From the NCBI RefSeq assembly GCF_026914265.1, contig NC_069135.1:64036738-64100737 (forward strand): a DNA stretch of 64,000 nucleotides, given 5' to 3'. Shown here piece after piece: positions 1-11,300 of this stretch. Position numbers and translations under genes: made by a program. Origin of the DNA: Mya arenaria (Eukaryota; Mollusca; Bivalvia; Myida; Myidae). How positions within the stretch are numbered: position 1 is the first letter of the stretch; each line of letters starts with the position of its first letter. A model generated the notes under the pieces. That model ran no database searches. It was not told where the DNA came from and saw only the letters and a list, made by a program, of their open reading frames with translations.

Positions 1-680
1 TTAGTAAGAAGAAGCTTAAAACTGTTCATTTTGCTTATTTAGGCTTTTCATGTTACTGAACTGAAAAATTATGTTCAAAATGAGGAAAATAAAGCAATGA
101 CTCAAACTATAACCAATAGGTTTTTAAAAAAATCATTTAAATGTGTTAGTTTCTTCACCTAATTCACCGTTTAGCGATAAAAACTAACGTAATCGAAAAT
201 CCCATTTTTTCTGCATGACATTTAATTTAAAAAAGTATAATAGATTATTTTGAATTATAATTATTTAAATGATAATGCATACTTTTATAAACAAAATAGG
301 TAAGAACATAAGTCACGTTATGCAAATTGCAGCAGTTGTTGTTGTTTATATATATATAAAATTTATTGCGAAACTGTCCAATTTGCCGACTTTAAAATAC
401 CCTTCATATACCTGTTATGGAATGATTTTTACCATATTAAATGACTGTAATGTAAGCAATTGCGAACTGAAACTATTTTTTTTTTAAATTAATACTTGAA
501 ATAAATAATTAAAATAAAATATAACTCACATTAATTTAGCAAGATTTGCAGGATTTTTTTTTTTTAAAGATATCAGTTGAATGAGCAAATAATGTTATAT
601 ATATTATTGATATCGTCTAAAGCTAGAAACAGTTTTGGACATTGAAAAATCGTGTGCATCATATCATTACATCTGATGTT
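1..680. other. AT-rich intergenic DNA
   Basis: No gene recognised. Homopolymer A/T runs and short AT repeats only. A 72-codon open frame on the plus strand (269-487) has low-complexity composition and no recognisable domain, so it is not called. Confidence 0.6.
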
Positions 681-684
681 AGTT

Positions 685-772
685 TCGCCCATTGCCACTA
701 AACCGGGTTTATGTTTAAACTTTTTGCTACTGAGCATGTTTTTGTAGCTTTTTGCATATATATTAAAGTAAA
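685..772 (+). repeat. Short dispersed repeat, copy 1
   Basis: About 85 bp including CCACTAAACCGGGTTTATG and then TTTTTGCTACTGAGC and TGTAGCTTTTTGCATAT. The same sequence lies in inverse orientation at about 30665-30757, where comparison with the gene-2 flank shows it to be an insertion. The two copies show it is a dispersed element of unknown class. No internal polymerase III boxes were recognised, so SINE status is not claimed. Confidence 0.75.
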
Positions 773-1594
773 CTCTGAACCAAGAGCCTAGTTTTTATTG
801 TGAAAGCATCATCTTTATGCTGTGTTTTTTACGACTGGGTCAAATATATTAACACTTCTATAATACAGAATAAAACAAAAGTGTGACAGAAGCAGTTAAA
901 AGCTGTACAACTGTACACATAAATATATCTGCGATAACGCCCAAATCACTGCAATTTCACATCAGTCAGAGCAAAGGGACACTTTGAAAAATTTGTATGG
1001 ATATCCTACATGGATTCGAAAATCATTCAACACAACTAGTCTTCAGTTAATGATGAACAGTCTTATTGTCTTTTGGCTTGTGAATAAAACCCTGATTTGT
1101 AATAGGACTACTAGAGTCAAAGATCCATATTATTAAATAGTTAAACTAGTTTTTATATTAAAAACAACAACATTTTTAAGTGTTTGACAAAATGTATCAT
1201 TTCTAGCCAGCGCTCAAACCTTCAACTACTTACTAAATAATGCATTTATGGAAAGTAGTTATTACTGATACCAAGATTGCAATCGTGTATTGAAAAGCTG
1301 AAAACTCAAATATATTAAATGATTGGTGAGTGCTAAAATATTAATTGCGATCTACTTCCGACTCATAAGGTATAAATACGGTTCTTTTCTGCACCTTTCA
1401 ATCTAAGTAAACTCTGTATTCTTCATCGTTTTCGACATTTATTTATCGCTTTTGGTATATTAAAATAATTGTATTAAATGTGGTACATCTTATTTGGGAG
1501 TAAGAGAGCAGCATCTTTAATCATGCGAATTTTAATTCATGTCACCTGACTATTACGTAAAGGAATATCATATCATTCGTAGTGTGTTTCACAA
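773..1594. other. Intergenic, nothing recognised
   Basis: AT-rich sequence without a recognisable gene, array or repeat shared with the rest of the window. Confidence 0.5.
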
Positions 1595-1965
1595 TTGTGA
1601 TCATAGGAATACTTGAACAAACACTGTCAAGAGGAAGCAAAGTCAAACAAAAACATAACTTGTCTTACGCAGTCAGTTCCCTTTGACAGGAAGTTTCAAG
1701 TTTTGTGTTCAGGTTTGTTTATTCACGTGACGGGTCTACTCCTCGTTTTAAGGTACACGTTTCGCTTCGCAGAAAGAAACACACATTCGGCAGAATTCAG
1801 TCTACACGAAACTGAATCGTTCGAAAGAATCGGACATTCAACAATGAACAGGTCAAATATAACGAGTAAGTTAACAGTACAATTCCCATAAAAAGAAGTG
1901 TTCATTCTCCACAATAGTGGGCGTTTTCGGGATAGTTATTTATCATTCGTACATTTGGTATTCAT
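1595..1965 (+). repeat. Module A copy 1: promoter/first-exon-like repeat
   Basis: First of three diverged copies (others at about 5335-5720 and 20125-20480). Shared landmarks in the same order are: TTCCCTTTGACAGGAAGTTT, a TTTATTCACGTGAC segment holding an E-box (CACGTG here, CATGTG in the others), a TATA-like TTTTAAG at about 1746, a purine-rich stretch, and a GTAAG splice-donor-like site at 1866. TATA-to-donor spacing is about 120 bp. A 92-codon open frame (1613-1891) is not kept open in the other copies, so I regard the module as non-coding. Promoter plus 5' untranslated exon is an inference; a plain dispersed repeat is the alternative. Confidence 0.6.
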
Positions 1966-2335
1966 ATTTTAATCTCTGTTAGGTGTTAGCTTAGTACGAA
2001 AACTCGCCGAATGATTCATTAACTTGAACCATATACTAGTATTCCAGAAACTGTTCTGAAAACGTTGTAGCATACAAACCTGTGACATTCATCAGTTGAC
2101 CAGTCTTTAATTTACTCACGCGCCAACACCATTTGTTTAGGACATACATACAGACAGAGTTGTTTATTGTCGTAAACATATAAATAACAGTTTCTTGACA
2201 AAACATGATATGACGAATAATAATTATTATGGTCACAATGATACATGGCAAAATAAGAAAGAGAAGAGAAACAAATAATAAACACAGATAAAACATAATA
2301 TTGATTATTATTTTTTTATACAAATGGTAAACATC
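1966..2335. other. Spacer between module A and LINE
   Basis: AT-rich sequence. It keeps weak similarity to what follows module A copies 2 and 3 (a CGCCGAA or similar motif about 100 bp downstream). No gene seen. Confidence 0.4.
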
Positions 2336-2449
2336 TAAATTAAATATAAATGCTTAATATATGCAATACCAGGATAATAAGGATTTGGGAGGGTAATGTC
2401 ATATATTTAAGGAATGAATTGCGGGGTTAATGATATTATCGTGTAATGA

Positions 2450-3582
2450 ACGCAATTTGGCTGGTCTAAGTGTGTGGAGTCCGTGTACTCTGCACCTTTT
2501 ACGAAAAACCATTACCGTCGTTTTATCTATATTAACTTCTAGGCCCCATTTGATATAGTACATTGTGTATTCATGTAACGTTTTTAACTATTTTGTAATT
2601 AATCAACAGTTTTACCAAAAACAACCATATAATCAGCAAATAACATCAGTAAAATAGTAATATCGTCAATTGTAAGTCCGCATAGCGGGTCACCTTCTAA
2701 AAATAGCTCCAGGTCATCAACGAAAAGGGCAAATAATATCGGGGGCATTATCTCATCTTGCTTAAGGCCGACAGCACACTCAAAATATTCGGACCGCTTA
2801 ATACATTTTTACCCATGATTTGACATTTGCATACATATTTTTTTCAGAGCATTTGCCATCAACTCCTGAACTATATAACTTTAACCAGAGGCTATTTAAA
2901 CTAACATTGTCAAAGGCGCGGTTCATATCAATAAAGGCACAGTACCATATTTGTTAATCATTTAACAATTTTGCACAATTGCATTGAAAACCAAAATAGC
3001 ATCTGTAGTAGACCGACCCTTTCGGAATCCAAATTAAGAATCGCTCAGAATGATATTATTTTCTGCCCAGGTGTTTACTCAATATACCGGTAAAAATCTT
3101 TTACCCCGGTAATTACTTGAATTGCAAGGGTCGCTCTTCTTATTAATTAGTACGATCATGCCTTAAGACCACTCTAGGGGTAAATGTCCCGAATCGAGAA
3201 TAGCATTAAATAAATCAACACGATGTGACGACAAAATATCAACTGACTCGATAAAATAATCATTTAATAATTGATCGCCTCCAAAAGCTTGACCCCTTTT
3301 AAGTGATTTAATGGCCTTAAAAATTTCTTCATATTTAATAGGTTAATCTAGTTCCTCAAATCTACAATTTAAATTTTTACAACCAGGGTTGTTGATAAAA
3401 TCGCCCGCCTCATAGTTTTCAGCAGTAGGTATATCATTTTGCAATGATGAAAAATAACTGAAAAAATCTTCAATAGAAACATTGCCATCTATAGCTGTTT
3501 TAGGCTTGTTGAATAATTTCCAAAAGTCACGAGGCTTAGAGTGTCTTAGCTTTAATATTTTATTTAACTTTTTTATTTTCAT
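2450..3582 (-). pseudogene. LINE reverse transcriptase, broken
   Basis: Minus-strand translation gives successive RT blocks across stops and shifts: an N-terminal linker ending FEELD, then PIKYEEIFKAIKSLKRGQA, GGDQLLNDYFIESV, FNAILDSGHLPLEWS, FGFRKGRSTTDAI, and a catalytic block LFADYMVVFG near 2619-2648. RT enzymes carry an Asp-Asp pair in this last box; here the second Asp is Tyr, so the catalytic site is lost as well as the frame. Stops occur after FEELD, after LEWS and before FGF. Function is not expected. Family assignment below non-LTR is uncertain. Confidence 0.85.
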
Positions 3583-3952
3583 ACATTTTACGTTTTCTCT
3601 TAACCATACGCTTGTATGCTAGTTAGTCTAACATACTTAGCTTGTTAACCTCATTTTTGTTACAGTTAAATACATATAAAGCATTTTTTATACAATGATA
3701 TTGTCTCACGGCACTTAAATCAAATCAATCGGACTTTTTAAAATGACAATTTTGTAGGCGGTTTGGATTACTACCGCGAATATTTCTACTGAATAACGGG
3801 TCTGCGACGCCTCTTATTATACTTGTAAAATCATGAACAATATTTTCAATACTTTCGGCATTTTACACATCGATATCATAAATCAAATTATTAAAATCGG
3901 TCAATTTGCAAAACAGCCCACGGCGAAAGTCATTTTTCAAATTTTCATCCCA

Positions 3953-4495
3953 TTATACTTTTATACGCTCGTATTGTGGCTCCACAAAACATACAGCACT
4001 ATTTGTAACAAATGACCGTGAACAGTGATAAGACCATTCACTTAAGTTGGCGACACTAAACCTATCAATACAATGAAAATCATGCTCTTTCATAATCAAA
4101 TAATCTATGACACTTGATCTCACTCGACTCATGAATGTAAATGATCCCGTATTGTGAAATAACCGACCGTTAGCTATACGCAAGGCAGTGGATTTACATA
4201 AATCTAATAATTTTAACCAAAATTGGTTAAAAACATTATCAATAGAACTTCTGGACAAGCCAGAATCGGGTACATAATCTTCATAATCTATAAAGTTGAC
4301 AAATCTATCACACACAATATAGTCACGTTTTTTTCTCACTCTCGCATTCCAGTCTACTAATAAAAATCTGCCTTGAGATTGAAAAATCCCAATATCTTGT
4401 TGTAGTAAATCGAAAAGATCAATATTAAAAATATTATATGCTGGCGAATTTTCTGGCCATATGTAAAGCCCAACTTGATATATATCACTATCCAA
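3953..4495 (-). pseudogene. LINE APE-type endonuclease fragment
   Basis: A 180-codon open frame matches the C-terminal half of an exonuclease-endonuclease-phosphatase domain. Motifs are LLVDWNARV (family GDFNARVG), LLDLCKSTALRIANGR and SFTFMSRVRSSVIDYLI (family T.....GxSxIDYI), followed by WSYHCS in place of the usual SDH. The N-terminal catalytic region is absent or out of frame, and the final His motif is altered. It belongs to the same element as the RT fragment at lower coordinates. It is inactive. Confidence 0.8.
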
Positions 4496-4689
4496 ACAAA
4501 CGAAATCTTAAGATAGCTTTAACCACACAATAGTATCGTGTCTATTTAAAACTATATCAACTCCTTTGTAAATCGAGTTCTAAATGTATAATACGAGACC
4601 GCCACTACATCGTTTAACCCGCTTATGTTAAAACTTTCTGTATAAATTCAAACATTTATAGTTCTGGGACCCTCATCCTCAACTCCACG

Positions 4690-4860
4690 AACTGTACAGA
4701 AGATGCCAATATGACCTTTTTATCTTATGTCCACACCCCAAGCCCCGTCCAAATGTGTTAAATGGTCAAAACTGATGATAAAACAGTGAAGCATGAACAC
4801 AAATCAGAACAGACACTACGATAGCCCCTTTGTAATCAATCAAGCAATTCTAGTGTTAAT
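4690..4860 (+). repeat. ~130-bp degenerate repeat unit
   Basis: Recognised by a CACACCCCAAGCCC-type stretch, then GTGTTAAATGG, then AAAACAGTGAAGCATGAACAC and ATCAGAACAG. Related units lie at 6480-6745, 7430-7870, 19690-19810 and 20590-20820, all within the macro-repeat. Confidence 0.6.
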
Positions 4861-4969
4861 TCTAATAATAATAGTTCACATCTATTTTTCTTGAATTTTT
4901 TATATTAAAACTGAAGGGGCTTAAATAAGATAGCCAAGGATTTTGTTATCAAAGTACATCCCCTAAATG

Positions 4970-5260
4970 CTACAATATTAGTAAATGAATACCGCTGTAT
5001 ATTGAATGATCATGCCGTTCGCTCCCAAAATCAAATATTAAATATAATCAGTGAATGTATGTACCCTCAATGTTACCTGATGAATAAATGTACACCCCTA
5101 AATACTAATTGATCATGCTGTTCGCTCCCAAAATAAATATGATAAGTGAATGTACGCTGCCTCAATGCTACCTGATCATTGAATGTACGCATGCTAAATA
5201 AATAATGATTAAAGCATGTTGAATGCTCTTAACCAGGCATTATGTAATATAATTAAAACG
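4970..5260 (+). repeat. Degenerate copies of the 33-bp unit
   Basis: About eight diverged units of the type CTAAATGCTACNTGATCA followed by GTGAATGTACGC. They are clearly related to, but far more diverged than, the units of the main array at 8.31-18.5 kb. Confidence 0.65.
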
Positions 5261-5334
5261 TGCTTTAAATGATTGATAAGTGCGTATGATTAAGTAAATT
5301 TACAAACAATTACTAGTACGCATATCTATTATGT

Positions 5335-5720
5335 GAAAGTGTGTTGAACTTTTGTTATCATATGAGTACTTGAACATTATACGTCAAGGGAAAGTATGAT
5401 AAAACAAGAACATTAGTTTGCATATGGGGTAAGTTCCCTTTGACAGGAAGTTTCTAGTTTCGGTTTCAAAGATTTGTTTATCCATGTGACTGGTCTACTC
5501 CCCCTTTTATGATTGATAGTTTGATGTACATAAGAAGGAATAACTCGGAGGAAAAAGGTCTACCCGAAACAATCGATTGAAAGACAATTTTCAACAATAA
5601 GCAGCTCTTTCAAAATACAACGTAAGTCTACAATACATTTAACATAAAAGGACAAGTTTCACTCGCCACAATAGTAGGCTTTTTCGGATTATTTATTTAT
5701 CATTTGTACCTTTTGTCTGT
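5335..5720 (+). repeat. Module A copy 2: promoter/first-exon-like repeat
   Basis: Aligns along its length with 1595-1965 and 20125-20480. It has TTCCCTTTGACAGGAAGTTT, a CATGTGAC E-box-like site, a TATA-like CCTTTTATG at about 5503 and a consensus splice-donor-like CGTAAGT at 5621. No reading frame is shared between copies. Regulatory or exonic function is inferred only from conservation of these signals and their spacing. Confidence 0.6.
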
Positions 5721-5819
5721 TTACGTTATTCCCTGTAATGTGACCGCTTCGTAAAAGAACATGCCGAAAGACTATTTATTATGGAATATATTACCCAATA
5801 ACTGTACTGCACAGGTTTT

Positions 5820-6385
5820 GACATGGCGCCCCCCCCCCAAGTTGACAAATTGTTCAGGCATAGATTTGACCCCTACCTCCACCAGCTGTACACGCGTTGA
5901 CATGATCCCCTATCCACACCAATGAGTTGGGCGTTCAAATTACCCCAATTAGCGCAATTGATTCTGGCGTCGTTATGGTGCTAACATGACACTCATCATC
6001 ACACCCCATCTCCACCAATATTTCGAGGGTTGATATGACCCCCATCCAAACTAATTGTCGAGGCGTTAAAATGTCGTTTTTTCCACAACAATTGTTCGAG
6101 GGCTGTTATGACTTCCATCCAAACAAATTGTCCAGGCTTTAAATCACGCCCCATCGCCACCAATTGTTCGAGTGTTGATATCACCCCCGTCCAAATAAAT
6201 TGTTCAGGCGTTTAAAACACGTCGCATCCCCACCAATAGTTCGAATTTTGATATGACCCCTATCCAAACCAATTGTCTAGGCGTTAAAATCAGGCCCCAT
6301 CCCCACCAGTTGTTCGAGTGCCGATATGACCCCCATCCAAACTAATTGACATTAATATGACGTCTCATCCACACCAACCATATAA
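5820..6385 (+). repeat. ~72-bp tandem repeat, about 8 copies
   Basis: The TTCGAG anchor recurs at about 6022, 6095, 6167, 6240 and 6312, giving a 72-73 bp period. Each unit has two half-units, one with CCACCAATTGTTCGAGTG and one with CCAATTGTCCAGGCGTT. A relic of the same unit is at 19565-19690. Confidence 0.8.
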
Positions 6386-6399
6386 CCCCTTATTCCGAC

Positions 6400-6845
6400 T
6401 AATACCCCCACACACCATCACGTGCATTTTTGATTAATGGTCAAAAGTTTTAATCAATTAATGCATCATGAATACATCTCACTACATACGTTGACGAACC
6501 CAATTCTTACCCCTTATGACCAACTATTGACCACACTCAAAACCTGTTCAAAAACGCTTAATTGATATTATTGACAATAAATCAATGACACATAAAACAT
6601 ATTATAAAAGGCAGTGATATACCTCTCCTCTACTCATTTTCACCCCCTTCTGACCACACCCAGCCTCTTTCCAACGTGTTATGATAATGAAAACTGATAA
6701 TAAAACAATGAAGCATCTTAACATTACAGGGCACTTTTAAATTCTTGTACATGTTGGAATTCAGTGTTTAATAAGGCACCTGTTTCATTTTCACATTTTC
6801 TAACTACTGTATCCTTAATGTTTTAAATCCTTTTATCAATCTGTT
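6400..6845 (+). repeat. ~130-bp degenerate repeat units
   Basis: Contains CTTCTGACCACACCCAGCC, GACAATAAATCAATGA and related pieces, matching 4690-4860, 7430-7870 and 20590-20820. No gene seen. Confidence 0.5.
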
Positions 6846-7010
6846 TCAGAAATGTTGATTTTTTATGGGCTGTGTAGAATTGCCGACACAGCGATTTATT
6901 TGTCTGGCGTCGTTGTACGCGTCCTGGTCGCCATAGTTCCTCTTGCGATTAATACATTTTGAACGACTTTATGCAGAGTCTTCAAACTGAATATACACAA
7001 TGTTCATTGT
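6846..7010 (+). repeat. Module B copy 1, with acceptor-like start
   Basis: A CTGTTTCAG acceptor-like sequence (about 6842-6850) precedes a block with GTAGAATTGCCGACACAGCG and TTTGTCTGGCGTCGTTGTAC. Similar blocks are at 7985-8045, 20990-21050 and 21285-21400. In this copy only, a 36-codon frame (ATG at 6853) runs through the block with a hydrophobic C-terminal half. The other copies do not preserve it, so coding is doubtful. It could be an exon relic of a repeated transcription unit or simply a repeat. Confidence 0.5.
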
Positions 7011-7209
7011 CAGTATATGACATCTAGGTTAAAGGGTTAAATATCAACGTAATGGTTAACCTTAAATAAAATAAAAATCGGCGCTTACGACTTGCGACAC
7101 ATTCGATTCAAGCAACTGAATTTTCGATGTGATTTAAGAAAACAATTAAAAAATGGATTTAGTGAAGGTTACCATAATATGATTATATTCCCGACAAATT
7201 CGATTCATG

Positions 7210-7430
7210 TCAAATTGCATATGATAAGTTTCTTTACACCCCCTAAATGCTAATCATCAGTGTGTGAACGTGCCTTAAATGATACATTATCACTGAATGT
7301 ACACCCCCTAAAGTTACTTAATCAGTGATTGTACCCTACTTAATGCTTAATCATTACTGGATATATACCCTTAAACACTTTATCATTAGATTGTACGACC
7401 CTCTTCTGGGAACACCTATATCCGTCCCAA
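7210..7430 (+). repeat. Degenerate 33-bp units
   Basis: About six diverged units of the CTAAATG...ATCANTGANTGTACNCCCC type, preceding ~130-bp units. They are the same family as the main array. Confidence 0.6.
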
Positions 7431-7870
7431 ATTATTCAATCGTAAAAGCTGACCATTAAATCAATGAAACATGACCATATATCATACCAGGCATTGATGA
7501 TATACCTCCTCCCCCCCGCCACTTTTGACCCCCTCTCGATCACACCCAAGGTGCTATAATTGAAAGTTAATAACCAACGCTTCTTTTGACCCTACCCATA
7601 CCCATACCAAACCTGCTAATTGGTTAAATTTGACAATAAATTGACGTTACATTTACACATACTAGTACAAGCGTTAATTACTCCCTCTACCACATCTTAT
7701 GACCCCATTCCGACCACAATAAAAGGGACAATAAACCTATGAAACAAGAACACATCATAGCATGCGCTGATACAAAGCCTCCACTAACCCCAACCCTGTC
7801 CCCAAGTGTGAAATATGTTAACAAATCAGAACACTTCTTGACCGATAAAGACATTTAATGGTTATCAAAG
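7430..7870 (+). repeat. ~130-bp degenerate repeat units
   Basis: Three or so diverged units with GACCACACC-like, GACAATAAA and GAAACAAGAACACATCAT-like segments. No gene. Confidence 0.55.
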
Positions 7871-7984
7871 CATTTGTGTGAACAGTCCATCAATTCAAAA
7901 CAAAACTATATCATTGTCACATGTTCTTGATAATAATTTGATTTATCAGATTTAAAAAAGGTTGATATGTGTGTCGCCAGTGTA

Positions 7985-8045
7985 GAATGACACACGCGTA
8001 GCGATTACTTTGTCGAGCGTCGTTGTACGCGTTCTGGCTAATTGT
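7985..8045 (+). repeat. Module B copy 2
   Basis: GTAGAATGACACACGCG, then GCGATTACTTTGTCG and GCGTCGTTGTACGCGTTCTGG. It lies directly upstream of the 33-bp repeats that grow into the main array. Confidence 0.6.
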
Positions 8046-8049
8046 GACA

Positions 8050-8309
8050 TGATAAATGAATGTACGCCCCCTTAATGAAAATTCATCAGTCAATGTAAGC
8101 CCCGTAACAGTTATACCATGAGTCATTCTATGCTAATTAGATGATACATTATCAGTGAATTTATTCTTAATAGATGCTACATTATCAGTGAAATTTAGCC
8201 ACTAAATAAAATATCATCGGAGGATTAACGCCCCCTTAATGCTATAAAGTCAGGGTTTTATTTTGTTATTTCCCATTAATAAATGTAGCATTATCAGTGA
8301 GTGTACGTT
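8050..8309 (+). repeat. Degenerate left edge of the 33-bp array
   Basis: Diverged 33-bp units (GTGAATGTACGCCCCCTTAATG and similar, in pieces) that merge rightwards into the homogeneous array. Confidence 0.65.
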
Positions 8310-11300
8310 TCCTTGACGCTACATTATAATTGATTGTACGTTTCTTTGATGCTACATTATCAGTGATTGTACGTTTCCTTGATGCTAAATTATCAGTGAT
8401 TATACGTTTCTTTGATGCTACATTTTCAGTGATTGTACGTTTCCTTGATGCTACATTATCTGTGATTGTACGTTTCCTTGATGCTACATTATCAGTGATT
8501 GTACGTTTCTTTGATGCTACATTTTAATTGATTGTACGTTTCCTTGATGCTACATTATAATTGATTGTACGTTTCCTAGATGCTACATTATCAGTGATTG
8601 TACGTTTCCTTGACGCTACATTAAAATTGTTTGTACGTTTCTTTGATGCTACATTATAATTGATTGTACTTTCCTTGATGATACATTATCAGTGATTGTA
8701 CGTTTCCCTGATGCTACATTATCAGTGATTGTACGTTTCCTTGATGCTACATTATCAGTGATTGTACGTTTCCCTGATGCTACATTATCAGTGATTGTAC
8801 GTTTCCCTGATGCTACATTATCAGTGATTGTACGTTTCCTTGATGCTACATTATCAGTGATTGTACGTTTCCTTGATGCTACATTATCAGTGATTGTACG
8901 TTTCTTTGATGCTACATTATCAGTGATTGTACGTTTCCTTGATGCTACATTATCAGTGATTGTACGTTTCTTTGATGCTACATTATCAGTGATTGTACGT
9001 TTCCTTGATGCTACATTATCAGTGATTGTACGTTTCTTTGATGCTACATTTTCAGTGATTGTACGTTTCCTTGATGCTACATTATCAGTGATTGTACGTT
9101 TCCCTGATGCTACATTATCAGTGATTGTACGTTTCCTTGATGATACATTATCAGTGATTGTACGTTTCTTTGATGCTACATTATCAGTGATTGTACGTTT
9201 CCTTGATGCTACATTATCAGTGATTGTACGTTTCTTTGATGCTACATTATCAGTGATTGTACGTTTCTTTGATTCTACATTTTCAGTGATTGTACGTTTC
9301 CTTGATGATACATTATCAGTGATTGTACGTTTCTTTGATGCTACATTTTCAGTGATTGTACGTTTCCTTGATGCTACATTATCAGTGATTGAATGTTTCT
9401 CTGATGCTACATTTTCAGTGATTGTACGTTTCTTTGATGCTACATTTTCAGTGATTGTACGTTTCCTTGATGCTACATTATCAGTGATTGTACGTTTCTT
9501 TGATGCTACATTATCAGTGATTGTACGTTTCTTTGATGCTACATTATCAGTGATTGTACGTTTCCTTGATGCTACATTATCAGTGATTGTACGTTTCTTT
9601 GATGCTACATTATCAGTGATTGTACGTTTCCCTGATGCTACATTATCAGTGATTGTAAGTTTCTTTGATATTACATTATCAGTGATTGTACGTTTCTTTG
9701 ATGCTACATTATCAGTGATTGTACGTTTCCTTGATGCTACATTTTCAGTGATTGTACGTTTCCTTGATGCTACATTATCAGTGATTGTACGTTTCTTTGA
9801 TGCTACATTTTCAGTGATTGTACGTTTCCTTCATGCTACATTATCAGTGATTGTACGTTTCCTTGATGCTACATTATCAGTGATTGTACGTTTCTATGAT
9901 GCTACATTATCAGTGATTGTACGTTTCTTTGATGCTACATTTTTAGTGATTGTACGTTTCCTTGATGCTACATTATCAGTGATTGTACGTTTCCTTGATG
10001 CTACATTATCAGTGATTGTACGTTTCCTTGATGCTACATTATCAGTGATTGAACGTTTCCTTGATGCTACATTATCAGTGAGTGTACGTTTCCCTGATGC
10101 TACATTATCAGTGATTGTACGTTTCCCTGATGCTACATTATCAGTGATTGAATGTTTCTTTGATGCTACATTATCAATGGTTGTACGTTTTCCTGATGCT
10201 ACATCATCAGTGATTGTACGTTTCTTTGATGCTACATTATCAGTGATTGTACGTTTCTCTGGTGCTACATTATCAGTGATTTTACGTTTCCTTGATGCTA
10301 CATTATCAGTGATTGTATGTTTGTTAGATGTTACATTATCAGTGATTATACGTTTCTTTGATGCTACATTTTCAGTGATTGTACGTTTCCTTCATGCTAC
10401 GTTATCAGTGATTGTACGTTTCCCTGATGCTGCATTATCAGTGATTGTATGTTTCTTTGATTCTACATTATCAATGATTGTACGTTTCTTTGATGCTACA
10501 TTATCAGTGATTGTACGTTTCTTTGATGCTACATTATCAGTGGTTGTACGTTTCCTAGATGCTACATTATCAGTGATTGTACGTTTCCCTGATGCTACAT
10601 TATCAGTGATTGTACGTTTCCTAGATGCTACATTATCAGTTATTGTATGTTAACTTGATGCTACATTATCAGTGATTGTACGTTTCCCTGATGCTACATT
10701 ATCAGTGATTGCACGCTTCCCTGATGCTACATTATCAGTGATTGTACGTTTCCCTGATGCTACATTATCAGTTATTGTATGTTTCCTTGATGCTACATTA
10801 TCAGTGATTGTACGTTTCTCTGATGCTACATTGTCAGTGATTGTACGTTTCCCTGATGCTACATTATCAGTGATTGAATGTTTCTTTGATGCTACATCAT
10901 CAATGATTGAATGTTTCTTTGATGCTACATTATCAGTGATTGTACGTTTCCTTGATGCTACATTATCAGTGATTGTACGTTTCCCTGGTGCTACATTGTC
11001 AGTGATTGTACGTTTCCCTGATGCTACATTATCAGTGAGTGTACGTTTCCCTGATCCTACATTATCAATGATTGAATGTTTCTTTGATGCTACATTATCA
11101 ATGATTGTACGTTTCCTTGATGCTACATCATCAGTGATTGTACGTTTCTTTGATGTTACATTATCAGTGAGTGTACGTTTCCTTGATGCTACATTATCAG
11201 TGATTGTACGTTTCCTAGATGCTACATTATCAGTGATTGTACGTTTCTTTGATGCTACATTTTCAGTGATTGTACGTTTCCTTGATGCTACATTATCAGT

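Larger units (their letters stand above)
2340..4600 (-). mobile_element. Degenerate non-LTR retrotransposon (LINE)
   Basis: On the minus strand an endonuclease-like segment (4495-3953) is followed by a linker (3582-3343) and a reverse-transcriptase segment (about 3340-2450), the EN-linker-RT order of APE-type LINEs such as CR1/L2/Jockey. Several in-frame stops and frameshifts break it. It sits between module A copy 1 and a block of ~130-bp repeat units, so it probably inserted into the macro-repeat. The ends are approximate; no poly(A) tail or target duplication was established. Confidence 0.85.

Noticed and set aside
1613..1891. 92-aa protein in module A copy 1
   Set aside because: The frame is not open in the other two copies of the module.
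6853..6963. 36-codon hydrophobic peptide in module B copy 1
   Set aside because: Not preserved in the other three copies; too short to support a gene alone. Kept only as part of the module B note.
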